Of a stretch of DNA of 64,000 nucleotides, positions 44,215 through 52,307 are shown piece after piece (the first letter of the stretch is position 1; each line of letters starts with the position of its first letter). Source of the stretch: Streptomyces coelicoflavus. Its GTDB lineage: Bacteria; Actinomycetota; Actinomycetes; Streptomycetales; Streptomycetaceae. The notes under the pieces were generated by a model that saw only the letters and a program-made list of their open reading frames with translations, was not told the DNA's origin and searched no databases. The position numbers were made by a program, and so were the translations under genes. The DNA lies in NCBI RefSeq assembly GCF_003112555.1, contig NZ_BEWB01000016.1, positions 1 through 64,000 on the forward strand. The letters run 5' to 3'.

Positions 44215-44679
44215 TCAGGTCAGGCTGCGGCGTGCCAGGGCGAGAAACTCCGCCTTGAACGGCTCCAGGCGCTCAACCAGGTTCCCCCCGTCACGCTCCT
44301 GCCAGACCGCTTGATTCAGGGCGTGGGCGTAGGCGGTCGTCGGTGAGTGAAGGTCAGGGGCACACAGCAACTCGATGCTCTTCTCGGCTATTCGAAGACC
44401 GTCCATCGCCGGTCTGGCCGTCGCATACCAGTCATCGCCGACCTCCCATCGAGGCGGCCTCGCATGCGCCACGCCCTCAGCCTCCAGTGCACACCGGATG
44501 AACTCCAGCACGGTCCTGATCTGCTCGGCACGTCGCTCCTCCACCCGTGCCGCAGCCCGCCTTTGTCCGTCAGCCCGGTCGGCTGCCCGCTGCGTCGTGC
44601 GCTGGGTCAGATACGTCAGCACACCACCTACAGCCACACCGGCTATCGAAATCACTGGGGTCCACAGGTCTCCTGCCAC
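44215..44679 (-). CDS. Hypothetical single-pass membrane protein
   Basis: 154-aa protein with one N-terminal membrane segment (LWTPVISIAGVAVGGVLTYL) followed by a long charged helix (ADRADGQRRAAARVEERRAE) likely to form a coiled coil. The C-terminal half is helical with a Cys in LLCAPDLHSP. Similar small proteins are common in Streptomyces, usually annotated as hypothetical. It sits between the IS5 remnant and the SnoaL-like gene with divergent orientation. ATG 44679 begins directly at the membrane segment. Function unknown. Confidence 0.6.
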   Translation of the reverse strand: MAGDLWTPVISIAGVAVGGVLTYLTQRTTQRAADRADGQRRAAARVEERRAEQIRTVLEFIRCALEAEGVAHARPPRWEVGDDWYATARPAMDGLRIAEKSIELLCAPDLHSPTTAYAHALNQAVWQERDGGNLVERLEPFKAEFLALARRSLT

Positions 44680-44839
44680 AGCCGATTACTACCAGTACTT
44701 GCCCATCGACCGCTGCCGATCTTGGGAGACAAGCTTGTATGCCCACTGCCCCAAGCCGCTCCAAGACCCGGGACGGTTGACCGTGACCGGAGGGGGCCTC
44801 GTAGGACGATGCGCGCGAAACGGCTGGTATTACTGGGGC

Positions 44840-45217
44840 ATGCATGAAGAGATTGCACGCTCCGCGATCGACACGTTCATCTCCGCGTTCAACGCCTCGG
44901 ACGACAACTATGTGACCGTCCTGCTCTCCCAGGCGCTCACCTCGGACGTGGTCTTCTGGGGACCGTTGGGTCGCAGCGAAGGAATCGCGGAGGTCGAGCG
45001 ATTCGTGCTGGACATCCGGCGCCACCCGGCGGGGACCGGCACCATGGTGCGCTGCTCGGCGGTGGACATGCCCGACGAATGGGCTCGGTACCAGTGGGTC
45101 TTCACCACACCTGACGGAGGCCCCCGCCTCGCGGGAACGGACGTCGTCCATCTGCGACGGAGCCTCATCGACCAGGTCATCGTCTTCGCTGGGGAGATCG
45201 AGCCGTCCACCTCCTGA
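44840..45217 (+). CDS. SnoaL-like NTF2-fold protein
   Basis: 125-aa NTF2-like protein: N-terminal helix MHEEIARSAIDTFISAFNAS, a strand region TSDVVFWGPLGRSEGIAEVE, and a C-terminal sheet DEWARYQWVFTTPDGG, ending in VIVFAGEIEP. Such folds serve as isomerases, dehydratases or ligand pockets. ATG 44840 begins the helix; there is no strong ribosome site. It is divergent from the membrane protein at 44679 (160 bases) and precedes the xylanase promoter region. Role unknown. Confidence 0.68.
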   Translation: MHEEIARSAIDTFISAFNASDDNYVTVLLSQALTSDVVFWGPLGRSEGIAEVERFVLDIRRHPAGTGTMVRCSAVDMPDEWARYQWVFTTPDGGPRLAGTDVVHLRRSLIDQVIVFAGEIEPSTS

Positions 45218-45413
45218 GCCGTCCTTCTGTCGCTGTCCTTCTCTTGGACGTGCCGGGCGGCGTTCGGGGGCTGTGCTGTCAGCGGTTGGTCAGGCCGCGG
45301 TGTTGAGGGGCGTCCGCGTTGTACGTGAGGGGCCCACGCTGCATGAGAGGGCGACAGTGCTGCTGCGCTCCGTTGCCCGTTGATCTCCGCTGCCGAGCCG
45401 ACTCTCAGGTCAT

Positions 45414-45603
45414 CGAAAGTTTCGCACGGCGTGCACGCGATTGCGCGCTATCCCTCTCGTCTCTCCTCTCCTCTCTCGCGACGTTTCGGAAACGAGGTGG
45501 TGTGAGCTGGGAGTTAGTGTTCGCGAGGGCTTCTATCCGTGAAGGGGAAGTTTCCGAAAGTAGGTCGAAACTATTGACAGTGCCATGGCAACTCGCGAAA
45601 GCT
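45414..45603 (+). promoter_or_regulatory. Xylanase promoter with CGAAA operators
   Basis: Upstream of the GH11 gene: CGAAAGTTTCG (45414-45424), CGTTTCGGAAACG (45482-45494), GTTTCCGAAAG (45550-45560), CGAAAC (45566-45571) and another CGAAA near 45596. A -35-like TTGACA lies at 45574-45579, directly after one site. CGAAA/TTTCG repeats are known from Streptomyces xylanase promoters, so a xylose-responsive repressor is likely. The large 550-base leader otherwise holds no gene. Confidence 0.65.
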
Positions 45604-45767
45604 GTGGCCACTGAACGACAGGGCGGCCGTCGGCCCGTTCGCGTCATGTGGCCGGGCACGGCGACCGGTTGTCACGGCGTGACGACCGGGAGGCCCCGTA
45701 GTGGTTCGTGCAAGGCAGCGGGCGGCAGAAGTCGCTCGCCCCCCACCCGCCTTCATCGGGAGAACGC

Positions 45768-46493
45768 ATGCAGCAGGACGGCACTCAGCAGGACCGGACC
45801 AAGCAGAATCCCGCCCCCCTCAACGGAGTGAGCCGACGAGGCTTCCTCGGTGGCGCCGGCACCCTCGCGCTCGCAACCGCGTCCGGGCTGCTGCTGCCCG
45901 GCACCGCCCACGCCGCCACCACCATCACCACCAACCAGACCGGCACCGACGGCATGTACTACTCGTTCTGGACCGACGGCGGCGGCTCCGTCTCCATGAC
46001 GCTCAACGGTGGCGGCAGCTACAGCACCCAGTGGACCAACTGCGGCAACTTCGTCGCCGGCAAGGGCTGGAGCACCGGCGGACGCAGGACGGTCCGCTAC
46101 AACGGCTACTTCAACCCGTCGGGCAACGGCTACGGCTGCCTCTACGGCTGGACCTCGAACCCGCTGGTGGAGTACTACATCGTCGACAACTGGGGCAGCT
46201 ACCGGCCCACCGGTACGTACAAGGGCACCGTCTCCAGCGACGGCGGCACCTATGACATCTACCAGACGACCCGGTACAACGCCCCCTCCGTGGAAGGCAC
46301 CAAGACGTTCCAGCAGTACTGGAGCGTCCGGCAGTCGAAGGTGACCAGCGGCTCCGGCACCATCACCACCGGCAACCACTTCGACGCCTGGGCACGCGCG
46401 GGCATGAACATGGGCCAGTTCAAGTACTACATGATCATGGCCACCGAGGGCTATCAGAGCAGTGGCAGCTCGAACATCACGGTCAGCGGTTGA
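45768..46493 (+). CDS. xlnC: GH11 endo-1,4-beta-xylanase, Tat-secreted
   Basis: 241-aa xylanase of family GH11 without a carbohydrate-binding module. The N-terminal signal includes the twin-arginine motif SRRGFLGG followed by a hydrophobic stretch and cleavage at about AHA49. The catalytic Glu are Glu135 in NPLVEYYIVDNWG (nucleophile) and Glu227 in MATEGYQSSG (acid/base). Both the Tat signal and the lack of a CBM match XlnC of Streptomyces lividans. A CGAAA operator set controls it. A perfect 18-bp hairpin follows the stop. It supplies xylo-oligomers for the GH43 enzyme. Confidence 0.92.
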   Translation: MQQDGTQQDRTKQNPAPLNGVSRRGFLGGAGTLALATASGLLLPGTAHAATTITTNQTGTDGMYYSFWTDGGGSVSMTLNGGGSYSTQWTNCGNFVAGKGWSTGGRRTVRYNGYFNPSGNGYGCLYGWTSNPLVEYYIVDNWGSYRPTGTYKGTVSSDGGTYDIYQTTRYNAPSVEGTKTFQQYWSVRQSKVTSGSGTITTGNHFDAWARAGMNMGQFKYYMIMATEGYQSSGSSNITVSG

Positions 46494-46514
46494 CCTCTGT
46501 CCGGTGGACAGCGG

Positions 46515-46554
46515 GTTGTGGGCCCCGCCCCGTCTACGGGGCGGGGCCCACAAC
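46515..46554. terminator. Strong 18-bp hairpin after xylanase gene
   Basis: GTTGTGGGCCCCGCCCCG at 46515-46532 pairs perfectly with 46537-46554 around a TCTA loop, 22 bases after the xylanase stop. Confidence 0.85.
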
Positions 46555-46723
46555 CGTCGTCGACTGCGGGATCGGCAGGGCTTCCGTCTGCCGGTCGGTG
46601 TCGGAACCGCCGAACTGTTCCGGCCGCCACTAGGACCTGACCACTCGACACTCGCACGTGTCGGCCATGGCCGAGGAACTCTTCCCAGAAGCCCCTGCGC
46701 ACCGACGACGACAGCTCGGGTAT

Positions 46724-47584
46724 TCAGATGCTGTTGGCGATGCTCTCGTGGTTCCGTTCCCCCTCGCGGGTCTGGATGCCGGCGGCGAGCAACTTGTGGG
46801 CGCGTTCGGTGACATCGTCGCCGAACGCGGCGTACAGGCCCTCGTTCTCCACGGCGTAAGCCGTGCGGGGGATCGGAGGAGCGATCGCGTCGACCGCGGC
46901 CTTGGTGATGGAGAGGACCTCCGGTCGCAGGCCGGCGATCCGCCGGGCCAGGGCGCTCACGAACGCGTCGAGTTCCTCGGCGGGCAGCGCACGGTTGATC
47001 AGGCCGTAGCGTTCCGCGAGTTCCGCGCCCACGAGTTCGGCGCCGAGGATGAGCTCCAGTGCCCGGGCTCGGCCCGTCAGGCGGGTCATGTTCACCGTGC
47101 CGCCGCCTCCGGGGAGTATCCCCAGCAAGGACTCCGGCTGTCCCTGCCCCGACTTGCCGATCGCCGCGAAGCGCATGTCCAGGTACATGAAGAACTCGTT
47201 GCCCGCGCCGCGCGCGAAACCCGCGAGCTTGCCGATGGTGAGCTGGGGCAGCGAGCGGACCTCCTCGCTCAGCGCCTGGAGGATGTTCAGGCCCTCGGGC
47301 AGGGGTGCGTCCGGTGCGGCCGCGATCGCGGCGCGGGTGGCTGCGGGCAGCGCGTCCGGGTCGGTGAGGTAGGCCATGTCACCGTGCGCGATGAAGAACT
47401 CCGGGTCGGCGCTTTCGAAGACGATGACGCGGACGTCGGCGTCGTCACGCACCCGCGCGACGAACGCCCGCAGGGACGGCAGCAGAACCGCGTCCATCAG
47501 ATTGAGCGGCGGGTGATCGATAGTCACCGTCGCGACACCGCCCGAGACGTCGATCGTCAGGGCGGAGAGGTCGTCGTAGCTCAT
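46724..47584 (-). CDS. Enoyl-CoA hydratase/isomerase family protein
   Basis: 286-aa crotonase-fold protein. The N-terminal TIDHPPLNLMDAVLLPSL is typical, the oxyanion-hole strands contain FFIAHGDMAYL and GKLAGFARGAGNEFFMYLDM, and SLLGILPGGGGTVNMTRLTG marks the active-site region. The usual catalytic Glu pair is not complete, so activity may be isomerase, hydrolase or another crotonase reaction. ATG 47584 is the start. It diverges from a TetR gene at 47737 (152 bases between), which should regulate it. Confidence 0.83.
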   Translation of the reverse strand: MSYDDLSALTIDVSGGVATVTIDHPPLNLMDAVLLPSLRAFVARVRDDADVRVIVFESADPEFFIAHGDMAYLTDPDALPAATRAAIAAAPDAPLPEGLNILQALSEEVRSLPQLTIGKLAGFARGAGNEFFMYLDMRFAAIGKSGQGQPESLLGILPGGGGTVNMTRLTGRARALELILGAELVGAELAERYGLINRALPAEELDAFVSALARRIAGLRPEVLSITKAAVDAIAPPIPRTAYAVENEGLYAAFGDDVTERAHKLLAAGIQTREGERNHESIANSI

Positions 47585-47736
47585 GGGTGGCTCCACTTCG
47601 TATGAGGGCCTGGTGCCGTGACTGTGCCGCCACCGGGTAGGAGTTGCGACTCTTAGCATCACGGCTGACACTGAGTATCAAGTTACGAATCAAGTCGCAC
47701 AAAAGCAAACGGGTGTTGCCGAGTACACTTGGCGCC

Positions 47737-48336
47737 ATGAGTGCAGCACCCGTCGGTACCCGTGAGATCGGCCGTCACGCGGTACGAGCAGAGCTGGCCC
47801 GCGTGGCGTTCAACCGGTTCTGCCTCACCGGTTTCGACCAGGTCACCTTCGCCGACCTCGCCGAGGCGGCCGGAGTGTCGCGGAGCACCTTCCTGCGCTA
47901 CTTCGGCACCAAGGAGGACGTGGTCCTGTTCGTCTTCGACCCCGTCGGTGACGTCATCGCCGACGCGCTCGACGCGGACCGGGGCAACGAGGACGACTGG
48001 AGCAGGCTGCGCAACGCCCTGGAATCAGCCGCGGACTTCCTCGTACGCGATGTCCAGCACCTCGTGACGATCCTCGGCCTCGTCGACCAGACCCCGGCCC
48101 TGTGCGCACGGCTCCGCGAGAAGCAGACCGAATGGCGACCCAAGATCGTCGCCCGGCTGCGGGGGACCGCCTCCCCGGCCGACGGTTCACCGGTCATCGC
48201 CGACGTGCGCGCCGCGGCAGCACTCGAATGCCTGTGGATCGTCCTCGGGCAGTGGAGCGCGAACGGCGGCCGAGAAGACCTCGGCGAGCTGCTGGACGCC
48301 GCGTTCGCCGCCTTCTCCACCCCCGCACGCGCGTAG
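47737..48336 (+). CDS. TetR family transcriptional regulator
   Basis: 199-aa TetR regulator. The helix-turn-helix is at about residues 14-60: ELARVAFNRFCLTGFDQVTF, ADLAEAAGVSRSTFLRYFGT and KEDVVLFVFDP. The helical C-terminal part ends with GREDLGELLDAAFAAFSTPA. ATG 47737 fits the family N-terminus; the ribosome site is weak. It is divergent from the crotonase-type gene and a plausible repressor of it. The shared intergenic region is AT-richer than its surroundings, but no long palindrome was found. Confidence 0.85.
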   Translation: MSAAPVGTREIGRHAVRAELARVAFNRFCLTGFDQVTFADLAEAAGVSRSTFLRYFGTKEDVVLFVFDPVGDVIADALDADRGNEDDWSRLRNALESAADFLVRDVQHLVTILGLVDQTPALCARLREKQTEWRPKIVARLRGTASPADGSPVIADVRAAAALECLWIVLGQWSANGGREDLGELLDAAFAAFSTPARA

Positions 48337-48408
48337 ACGGATGCTCCGCCGTATAAGGCCGATGACGGCTCGGCGAGGGCACCCACGGCGCGGGACAGAC
48401 GGAGGCAG

Positions 48409-49590
48409 TCACACGAGCGCGTCTCGTCGCGTGTCGGCGGCTGCGTGCCGGTTGACGGCCCAGGCAAGGAGTGCGCAGAGGGCGAAGGCGGCGCCGAGAA
48501 GGCTGGATCCGGCCCACCCCGCGGCCGAGTACACCGCGGTGGTGCTGGTTGCTCCGACGGCAGAGCCGAAGGAGTAGAAAATCATGTAGCCGCCGATGAC
48601 ACTGCTGGTCCGGTGTGAGTATGCGGCCGTGAGCAGGTGTTGGTTGCTGACGTGTACTGCCTGAACCGCGAAGTCGAGAACGATCACGCCGACGACGACC
48701 GGCCAGAGTGACCACGATGCTTGTCCCGTCGCCAGCCATGAGGCGGCCAGGAGGGCGAGTGCACCGCCGGTGATGGCGTTGGCGCGGCCGGCGTCGGCCC
48801 CCTGTCCGGCTCGGAAGGCGCCCAGCGCACCGGCGAGTCCCGCGATCCCGAAGAGACCGATCTGAGCCGTGTTCAGATGCCATGGTTCGGCCGCGAGTGG
48901 CAGGGCCAGGCCGCTCCACAGCGTGCCGAAGGAAGCGAACAGGAAGAACGTGATCAGTCCGCGCGAAACGAACAGGCGCTCACGGAACAGGCGCCTCAGC
49001 GAGATCAGCACCGCGACATACGTGGTCTGGCCGTCGCGCGGGTCGAACGGCAGGAGCCTCAGCACGCAGCCGGAGAGCGCGAGGAGGAGCACGGCAAGTA
49101 CCACGTAGATGCTTCGCCAGCCCCAGAGGGCAGCGAGACCGCCGGCGAGCAGGCGCGCTCCGAGAATGCCGATGACGACACCGGAGGTCACGGCGCCGAG
49201 TGTGCGGCCGCGTTCCCCCGCCATGGACAGGTCGGCGGCGAAGGCGACCGTGGTCTGAACGACGACCGAGAACAGCCCGGCGAGAGCCACCCCGGCAAGC
49301 AGGAGCCATGCCTGGGCGGCGACTGCCGCCAGAGCCATGCCGACCGCGGCGAGGAGAAGGTGTCCGGCAATGAGCTTGCGCCGGTCGAACATGTCCCCCA
49401 GAGGGACGAGAAGGGCCAAGCCGATCAGGTAGCCGAGCTGCCCCGTGGTGACGATCCATCCCAGGTCGGCTTCCGACAGGCCCAGGTCACCGCCGATCTG
49501 GGCCAGTACGGGCTGTGCCACATAGATCGTCGCGACCGCGACCGCGCAGATCACGGCGAACAGCGTCCTCCGGCCAGACGTGAGACCCAC
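48409..49590 (-). CDS. MFS transporter (drug-efflux type)
   Basis: 393-aa major facilitator with twelve hydrophobic segments. Helix 1-2 reads TLFAVICAVAVATIYVAQPV, the loop 2-3 motif is GDMFDRRKLIAGH, and helices 7-12 include GLITFFLFASFGTLWSGLAL. It belongs to the DHA1-like/YnfM group of putative efflux pumps. The GTG at 49590 has a G-rich ribosome site; the open frame extends further upstream into the regulator gene and is not used. It is divergent from an HxlR-type regulator 85 bases away, likely its controller. Substrate unknown. Confidence 0.83.
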   Translation of the reverse strand: MGLTSGRRTLFAVICAVAVATIYVAQPVLAQIGGDLGLSEADLGWIVTTGQLGYLIGLALLVPLGDMFDRRKLIAGHLLLAAVGMALAAVAAQAWLLLAGVALAGLFSVVVQTTVAFAADLSMAGERGRTLGAVTSGVVIGILGARLLAGGLAALWGWRSIYVVLAVLLLALSGCVLRLLPFDPRDGQTTYVAVLISLRRLFRERLFVSRGLITFFLFASFGTLWSGLALPLAAEPWHLNTAQIGLFGIAGLAGALGAFRAGQGADAGRANAITGGALALLAASWLATGQASWSLWPVVVGVIVLDFAVQAVHVSNQHLLTAAYSHRTSSVIGGYMIFYSFGSAVGATSTTAVYSAAGWAGSSLLGAAFALCALLAWAVNRHAAADTRRDALV

Positions 49591-49607
49591 CGACCCACCC
49601 CCAATGA

Positions 49608-49622
49608 GTAGCAAAGTGCAAC
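49608..49622. promoter_or_regulatory. Inverted repeat between MFS and HxlR genes
   Basis: GTAGCA-AAG-TGCAAC has five of six paired positions and lies in the 85-base divergent region. It is a candidate HxlR binding site; short and imperfect. Confidence 0.4.
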
Positions 49623-49675
49623 CAAAATGAAGGTACGGCAGAATGGTCTCGATCAGCAACTCTTCAGGAGGAGTC

Positions 49676-50131
49676 ATGGCTCGCACCGCGCCCGGTGCCG
49701 AAGGGATCTGGACCGACGCCTCCTGCCCCGTCGCGCGCACGCTCGACCTGGTAGGAGACCGCTGGAGCCTGCTGGTCGTTCGCGACGCGATGGACGGTGC
49801 GCGAGCGTTCACCGACTTCCAGCACCGCACCGGAATCGCGCGGAACATCCTCACCGACCGCCTGCGCCGCTTGGTCGAACGCGGAATCCTCGAGCGGCAG
49901 ACCGCCCCGACGGGGCGGCGACAGCACTACGTCCTCACAGAGGCGGGCCGAGACCTCTTCACCGTCATCGTGGCTGCGCGCCAGTGGGGCGAGCGGCACG
50001 CCTTCGCACCGTCCGAAGCCCACTCGGTTCTCGTTGACGAAAGCGGTCTCCCGCTCCCCGAGCTCCGTCCTACCGACGCGCACGGCAAGCCTGTGGACGT
50101 CGATACGACCTCTGTGCTGCACGAGCGCTGA
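49676..50131 (+). CDS. HxlR family transcriptional regulator
   Basis: 151-aa HxlR-type regulator. The winged helix is clear: SCPVARTLDLVGDRWSLLVV, then RNILTDRLRRLVERGILER as recognition and dimer helix, and RRQHYVLTEAGRDLF as wing. Cys17 at the conserved N-terminal position may sense electrophiles or redox change as in HypR. A GGAGGAG ribosome site lies before ATG 49676. The divergent MFS pump is the likely target. It converges with the response regulator gene. Confidence 0.87.
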   Translation: MARTAPGAEGIWTDASCPVARTLDLVGDRWSLLVVRDAMDGARAFTDFQHRTGIARNILTDRLRRLVERGILERQTAPTGRRQHYVLTEAGRDLFTVIVAARQWGERHAFAPSEAHSVLVDESGLPLPELRPTDAHGKPVDVDTTSVLHER

Positions 50132-50238
50132 CCGCAGCGGAAGCCTTCTGGCTCTCCTGGCGGGTGGCGACATTGCGGACCCGCACCACCGCCGTCAACG
50201 GGCTTCTGAACCGCAGCAGTTCCGGTGCCGACGTTCCG

Positions 50239-50967
50239 TCAGCCGGGAATCCCATCAGGTGTATGGGAGCCCCTGTGCCTCGGCGGGGCCCCGTTGTCCC
50301 CTCCCGCCCTCACCAGCCCCGTCTGGTACGCGATGACCACGAGCTGCGCCCGGTCGCGGGCGTTGAGTTTCGTCATCGCGCGGTGGATGTGCGTCCGTAC
50401 CGTCAGCGGGCTGACCACCAGCAACTCGGCGATCTCCGCGTTGGACCCGCCCTCGGCCGCCAGCGCCATCACTTCCCGTTCCCTTCCGGTGAGGTCGGCG
50501 AGCCGTTCCGGGGGCACCAGATGGGTGCCGGGCGCCGGGGAGGTGAGGAAGCGGGTGATCAGGGTGCGGGTGGCGCCGGGGGAGAGCAGCGCCTCCCCGG
50601 AGGCCACCGTGCGGATGCCGGCCAGCAGGGCGTCCGCGGTGACGTCCTTGCCGAGGAAGCCGCTGGCCCCGGCCCGCAGCGCCTGAGCGACGTAGTCCTC
50701 GGTCTCGAAGGTGGTCAGGATCAGCACCCGGGTGCTCGCCAGTTCCGGATCGGCGCAGATCCCCGCAGTGCCGGACAGGCCGTCCGTCCCGGGCATACGG
50801 ATGTCCATGAGCACGACGTCCGGGTGGTGGGTACGGGCCAACTCCAGCGCCTCCGCCCCGTCGGACGCCTCCCCGACGACCTCCAGGTCCGGGCAGGAGT
50901 CGATCAGGATGCGGAACGTGGCCCGCAGCAGGGCCTGGTCGTCCGCGAGCAGCACCTTCACGGTCAT
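50239..50967 (-). CDS. NarL/LuxR-type response regulator
   Basis: 242-aa two-component response regulator. The receiver domain (residues 1-125) has Asp55 as phosphorylation site (VVLMDIRMPGTDG), with DD at 9-10 and Lys in FLGKDV. A C-terminal LuxR-type HTH runs at about 150-215 (ADLTGREREVMALAAEGGSN, EIAELLVVSPLTVRTHI). Its ATG overlaps the kinase stop by four bases (ATGA), so the two are translationally coupled. It is the last gene of the MMPL - kinase - regulator operon and probably controls it. Confidence 0.9.
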   Translation of the reverse strand: MTVKVLLADDQALLRATFRILIDSCPDLEVVGEASDGAEALELARTHHPDVVLMDIRMPGTDGLSGTAGICADPELASTRVLILTTFETEDYVAQALRAGASGFLGKDVTADALLAGIRTVASGEALLSPGATRTLITRFLTSPAPGTHLVPPERLADLTGREREVMALAAEGGSNAEIAELLVVSPLTVRTHIHRAMTKLNARDRAQLVVIAYQTGLVRAGGDNGAPPRHRGSHTPDGIPG

Positions 50968-52211
50968 GGAGACTCTCCTTCGACGGCGGCGGACGCCTGC
51001 AGCGGCAGCGCGGTGGTGACCTCGAAGCCGCCCTCGGGGCGGGGGCCCGCGCACAGGTCGCCGCCGATGGACTGGGCGCGCTCCCGCATGCCGCGCAACC
51101 CGAAACCGCCGGACGTCCCGCTGTCGGCGGTGGCGCCGGCCGTGGCCGGGCCGTCATTGCTGACGGTGATGAGCAGCCGGGAGTCGGCGTAGGTGAAGCC
51201 GACACGGGTGGCGCGTTCGGGGGCGTGTTTGGCGACGTTGGTGAGGGCTTCCTGCACGATCCGGTACGCGGTCAGGTCCACACCCGGTGTCAGCGGGCGG
51301 CGCACGCCCTGCTGGTGGACGACGACTTCCAGACCCGCCGAGCGGTAGGAGTCGATCAGCTCGGGAAGGCGGGCGAGCCCCGGCGCCGGTTCCAGGCCCT
51401 CGCCCTCGGGCCGGTCGTCCTGGCGCAGCAGGCCCAGGGTGGCCTTGAGCTCGCGCAACGCCGCGGAGGTGGTGCCGGTGAGGTCGTCGAGGATCTTCCG
51501 GCTCTGCTCGGGGTTGCTGCGCGAGAGGTGGGCGGCGGTGCCGGCCTGGGCGTTGGCGAGGGCCAGGTGGTGGGCCACGACGTCGTGCAACTCGCGGGCG
51601 ATGCGCATGCGTTCCTCGGTGACCCGCAGCCGGGCCTCCTCCTCCCGGGTGCGTTCGGCGTGCTCGGCGCGGGACTTGACCGCTTCCAGATAGTCGCCGC
51701 GCAGCCGGGTCAGGCTGCCGCCGACGAGCGGCAGGGCCATCCAGAACACCGGGCCGACCACGGTCAGGACGGGGGAGAGGTCGCGCATGCCGTCGGAGAA
51801 CAGGTTCACGGTCAGCAGGGCCACCGTGGCGACGAGCGCGTACAGGCGGACGGTCCGGCGGTCGCACAGGACGGCCAGCCAGTACATCGCGGCGAGCAGC
51901 GGGGCCAGCAGCATCGGGGTGAGCAGGTAGCCGCGCGCGATCGCGGCGATGGTGACCCCGGCGACCACGACCACGACCGTGCGGGTGTGCGTGCGGTACT
52001 TCAGCAGGACGAAGCAGGACAGGCCGAGCAGGACCTCCAGCGACTTCCCCGTGTCCGGGCGGTTGTCGCCGGGGAGGCTGAGCTGCGTGCCGAAGAAGGC
52101 GCAGCCGATGAGGGCCAGCACCATCGTCACGTCCACGAAGCGGGGAAAGCGCGGGAAGCGCGACGCGTACTGTTCCACGCGCTCGGTGTAGCGCTCCAGG
52201 CTGCTGTTCAT
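50964..52211 (-). CDS. Sensor histidine kinase (HisKA_3)
   Basis: 415-aa membrane histidine kinase. The N-terminal half has about five membrane helices between residues 25 and 165 (VDVTMVLALIGCAFFG; LLTPMLLAPLLAAMYWLAVL). The dimerisation domain holds the phospho-acceptor His209 in MRIARELHDVVAHHLALANA. The C-terminal ATPase domain has YRIVQEALTNVAKHAP and GFGLRGMRERA. It is typical of NarL-partner kinases regulating efflux in actinobacteria. ATG 52211 (MNSSLERYTER) is chosen; ATG 52244 is possible. It overlaps the regulator gene and follows the MMPL gene. Confidence 0.89.
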   Translation of the reverse strand: MNSSLERYTERVEQYASRFPRFPRFVDVTMVLALIGCAFFGTQLSLPGDNRPDTGKSLEVLLGLSCFVLLKYRTHTRTVVVVVAGVTIAAIARGYLLTPMLLAPLLAAMYWLAVLCDRRTVRLYALVATVALLTVNLFSDGMRDLSPVLTVVGPVFWMALPLVGGSLTRLRGDYLEAVKSRAEHAERTREEEARLRVTEERMRIARELHDVVAHHLALANAQAGTAAHLSRSNPEQSRKILDDLTGTTSAALRELKATLGLLRQDDRPEGEGLEPAPGLARLPELIDSYRSAGLEVVVHQQGVRRPLTPGVDLTAYRIVQEALTNVAKHAPERATRVGFTYADSRLLITVSNDGPATAGATADSGTSGGFGLRGMRERAQSIGGDLCAGPRPEGGFEVTTALPLQASAAVEGESP

Positions 52212-52307
52212 GGTGGGCTCTCTCGGTGAGGGGCTGGCATCCATGGTGGACGATGCGAAGCCGCCCGGATCGCTGGGACGACGCCGGGCGGCTCCTGCGC
52301 ACCCGGG

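Noticed and set aside
31573..46493. One polysaccharide-utilisation locus from fucosidase to xylanase
   Set aside because: The glycosidases are separated by unrelated genes in both orientations with no sugar ABC transporter; only GH43 and GH11 share promoter motifs.
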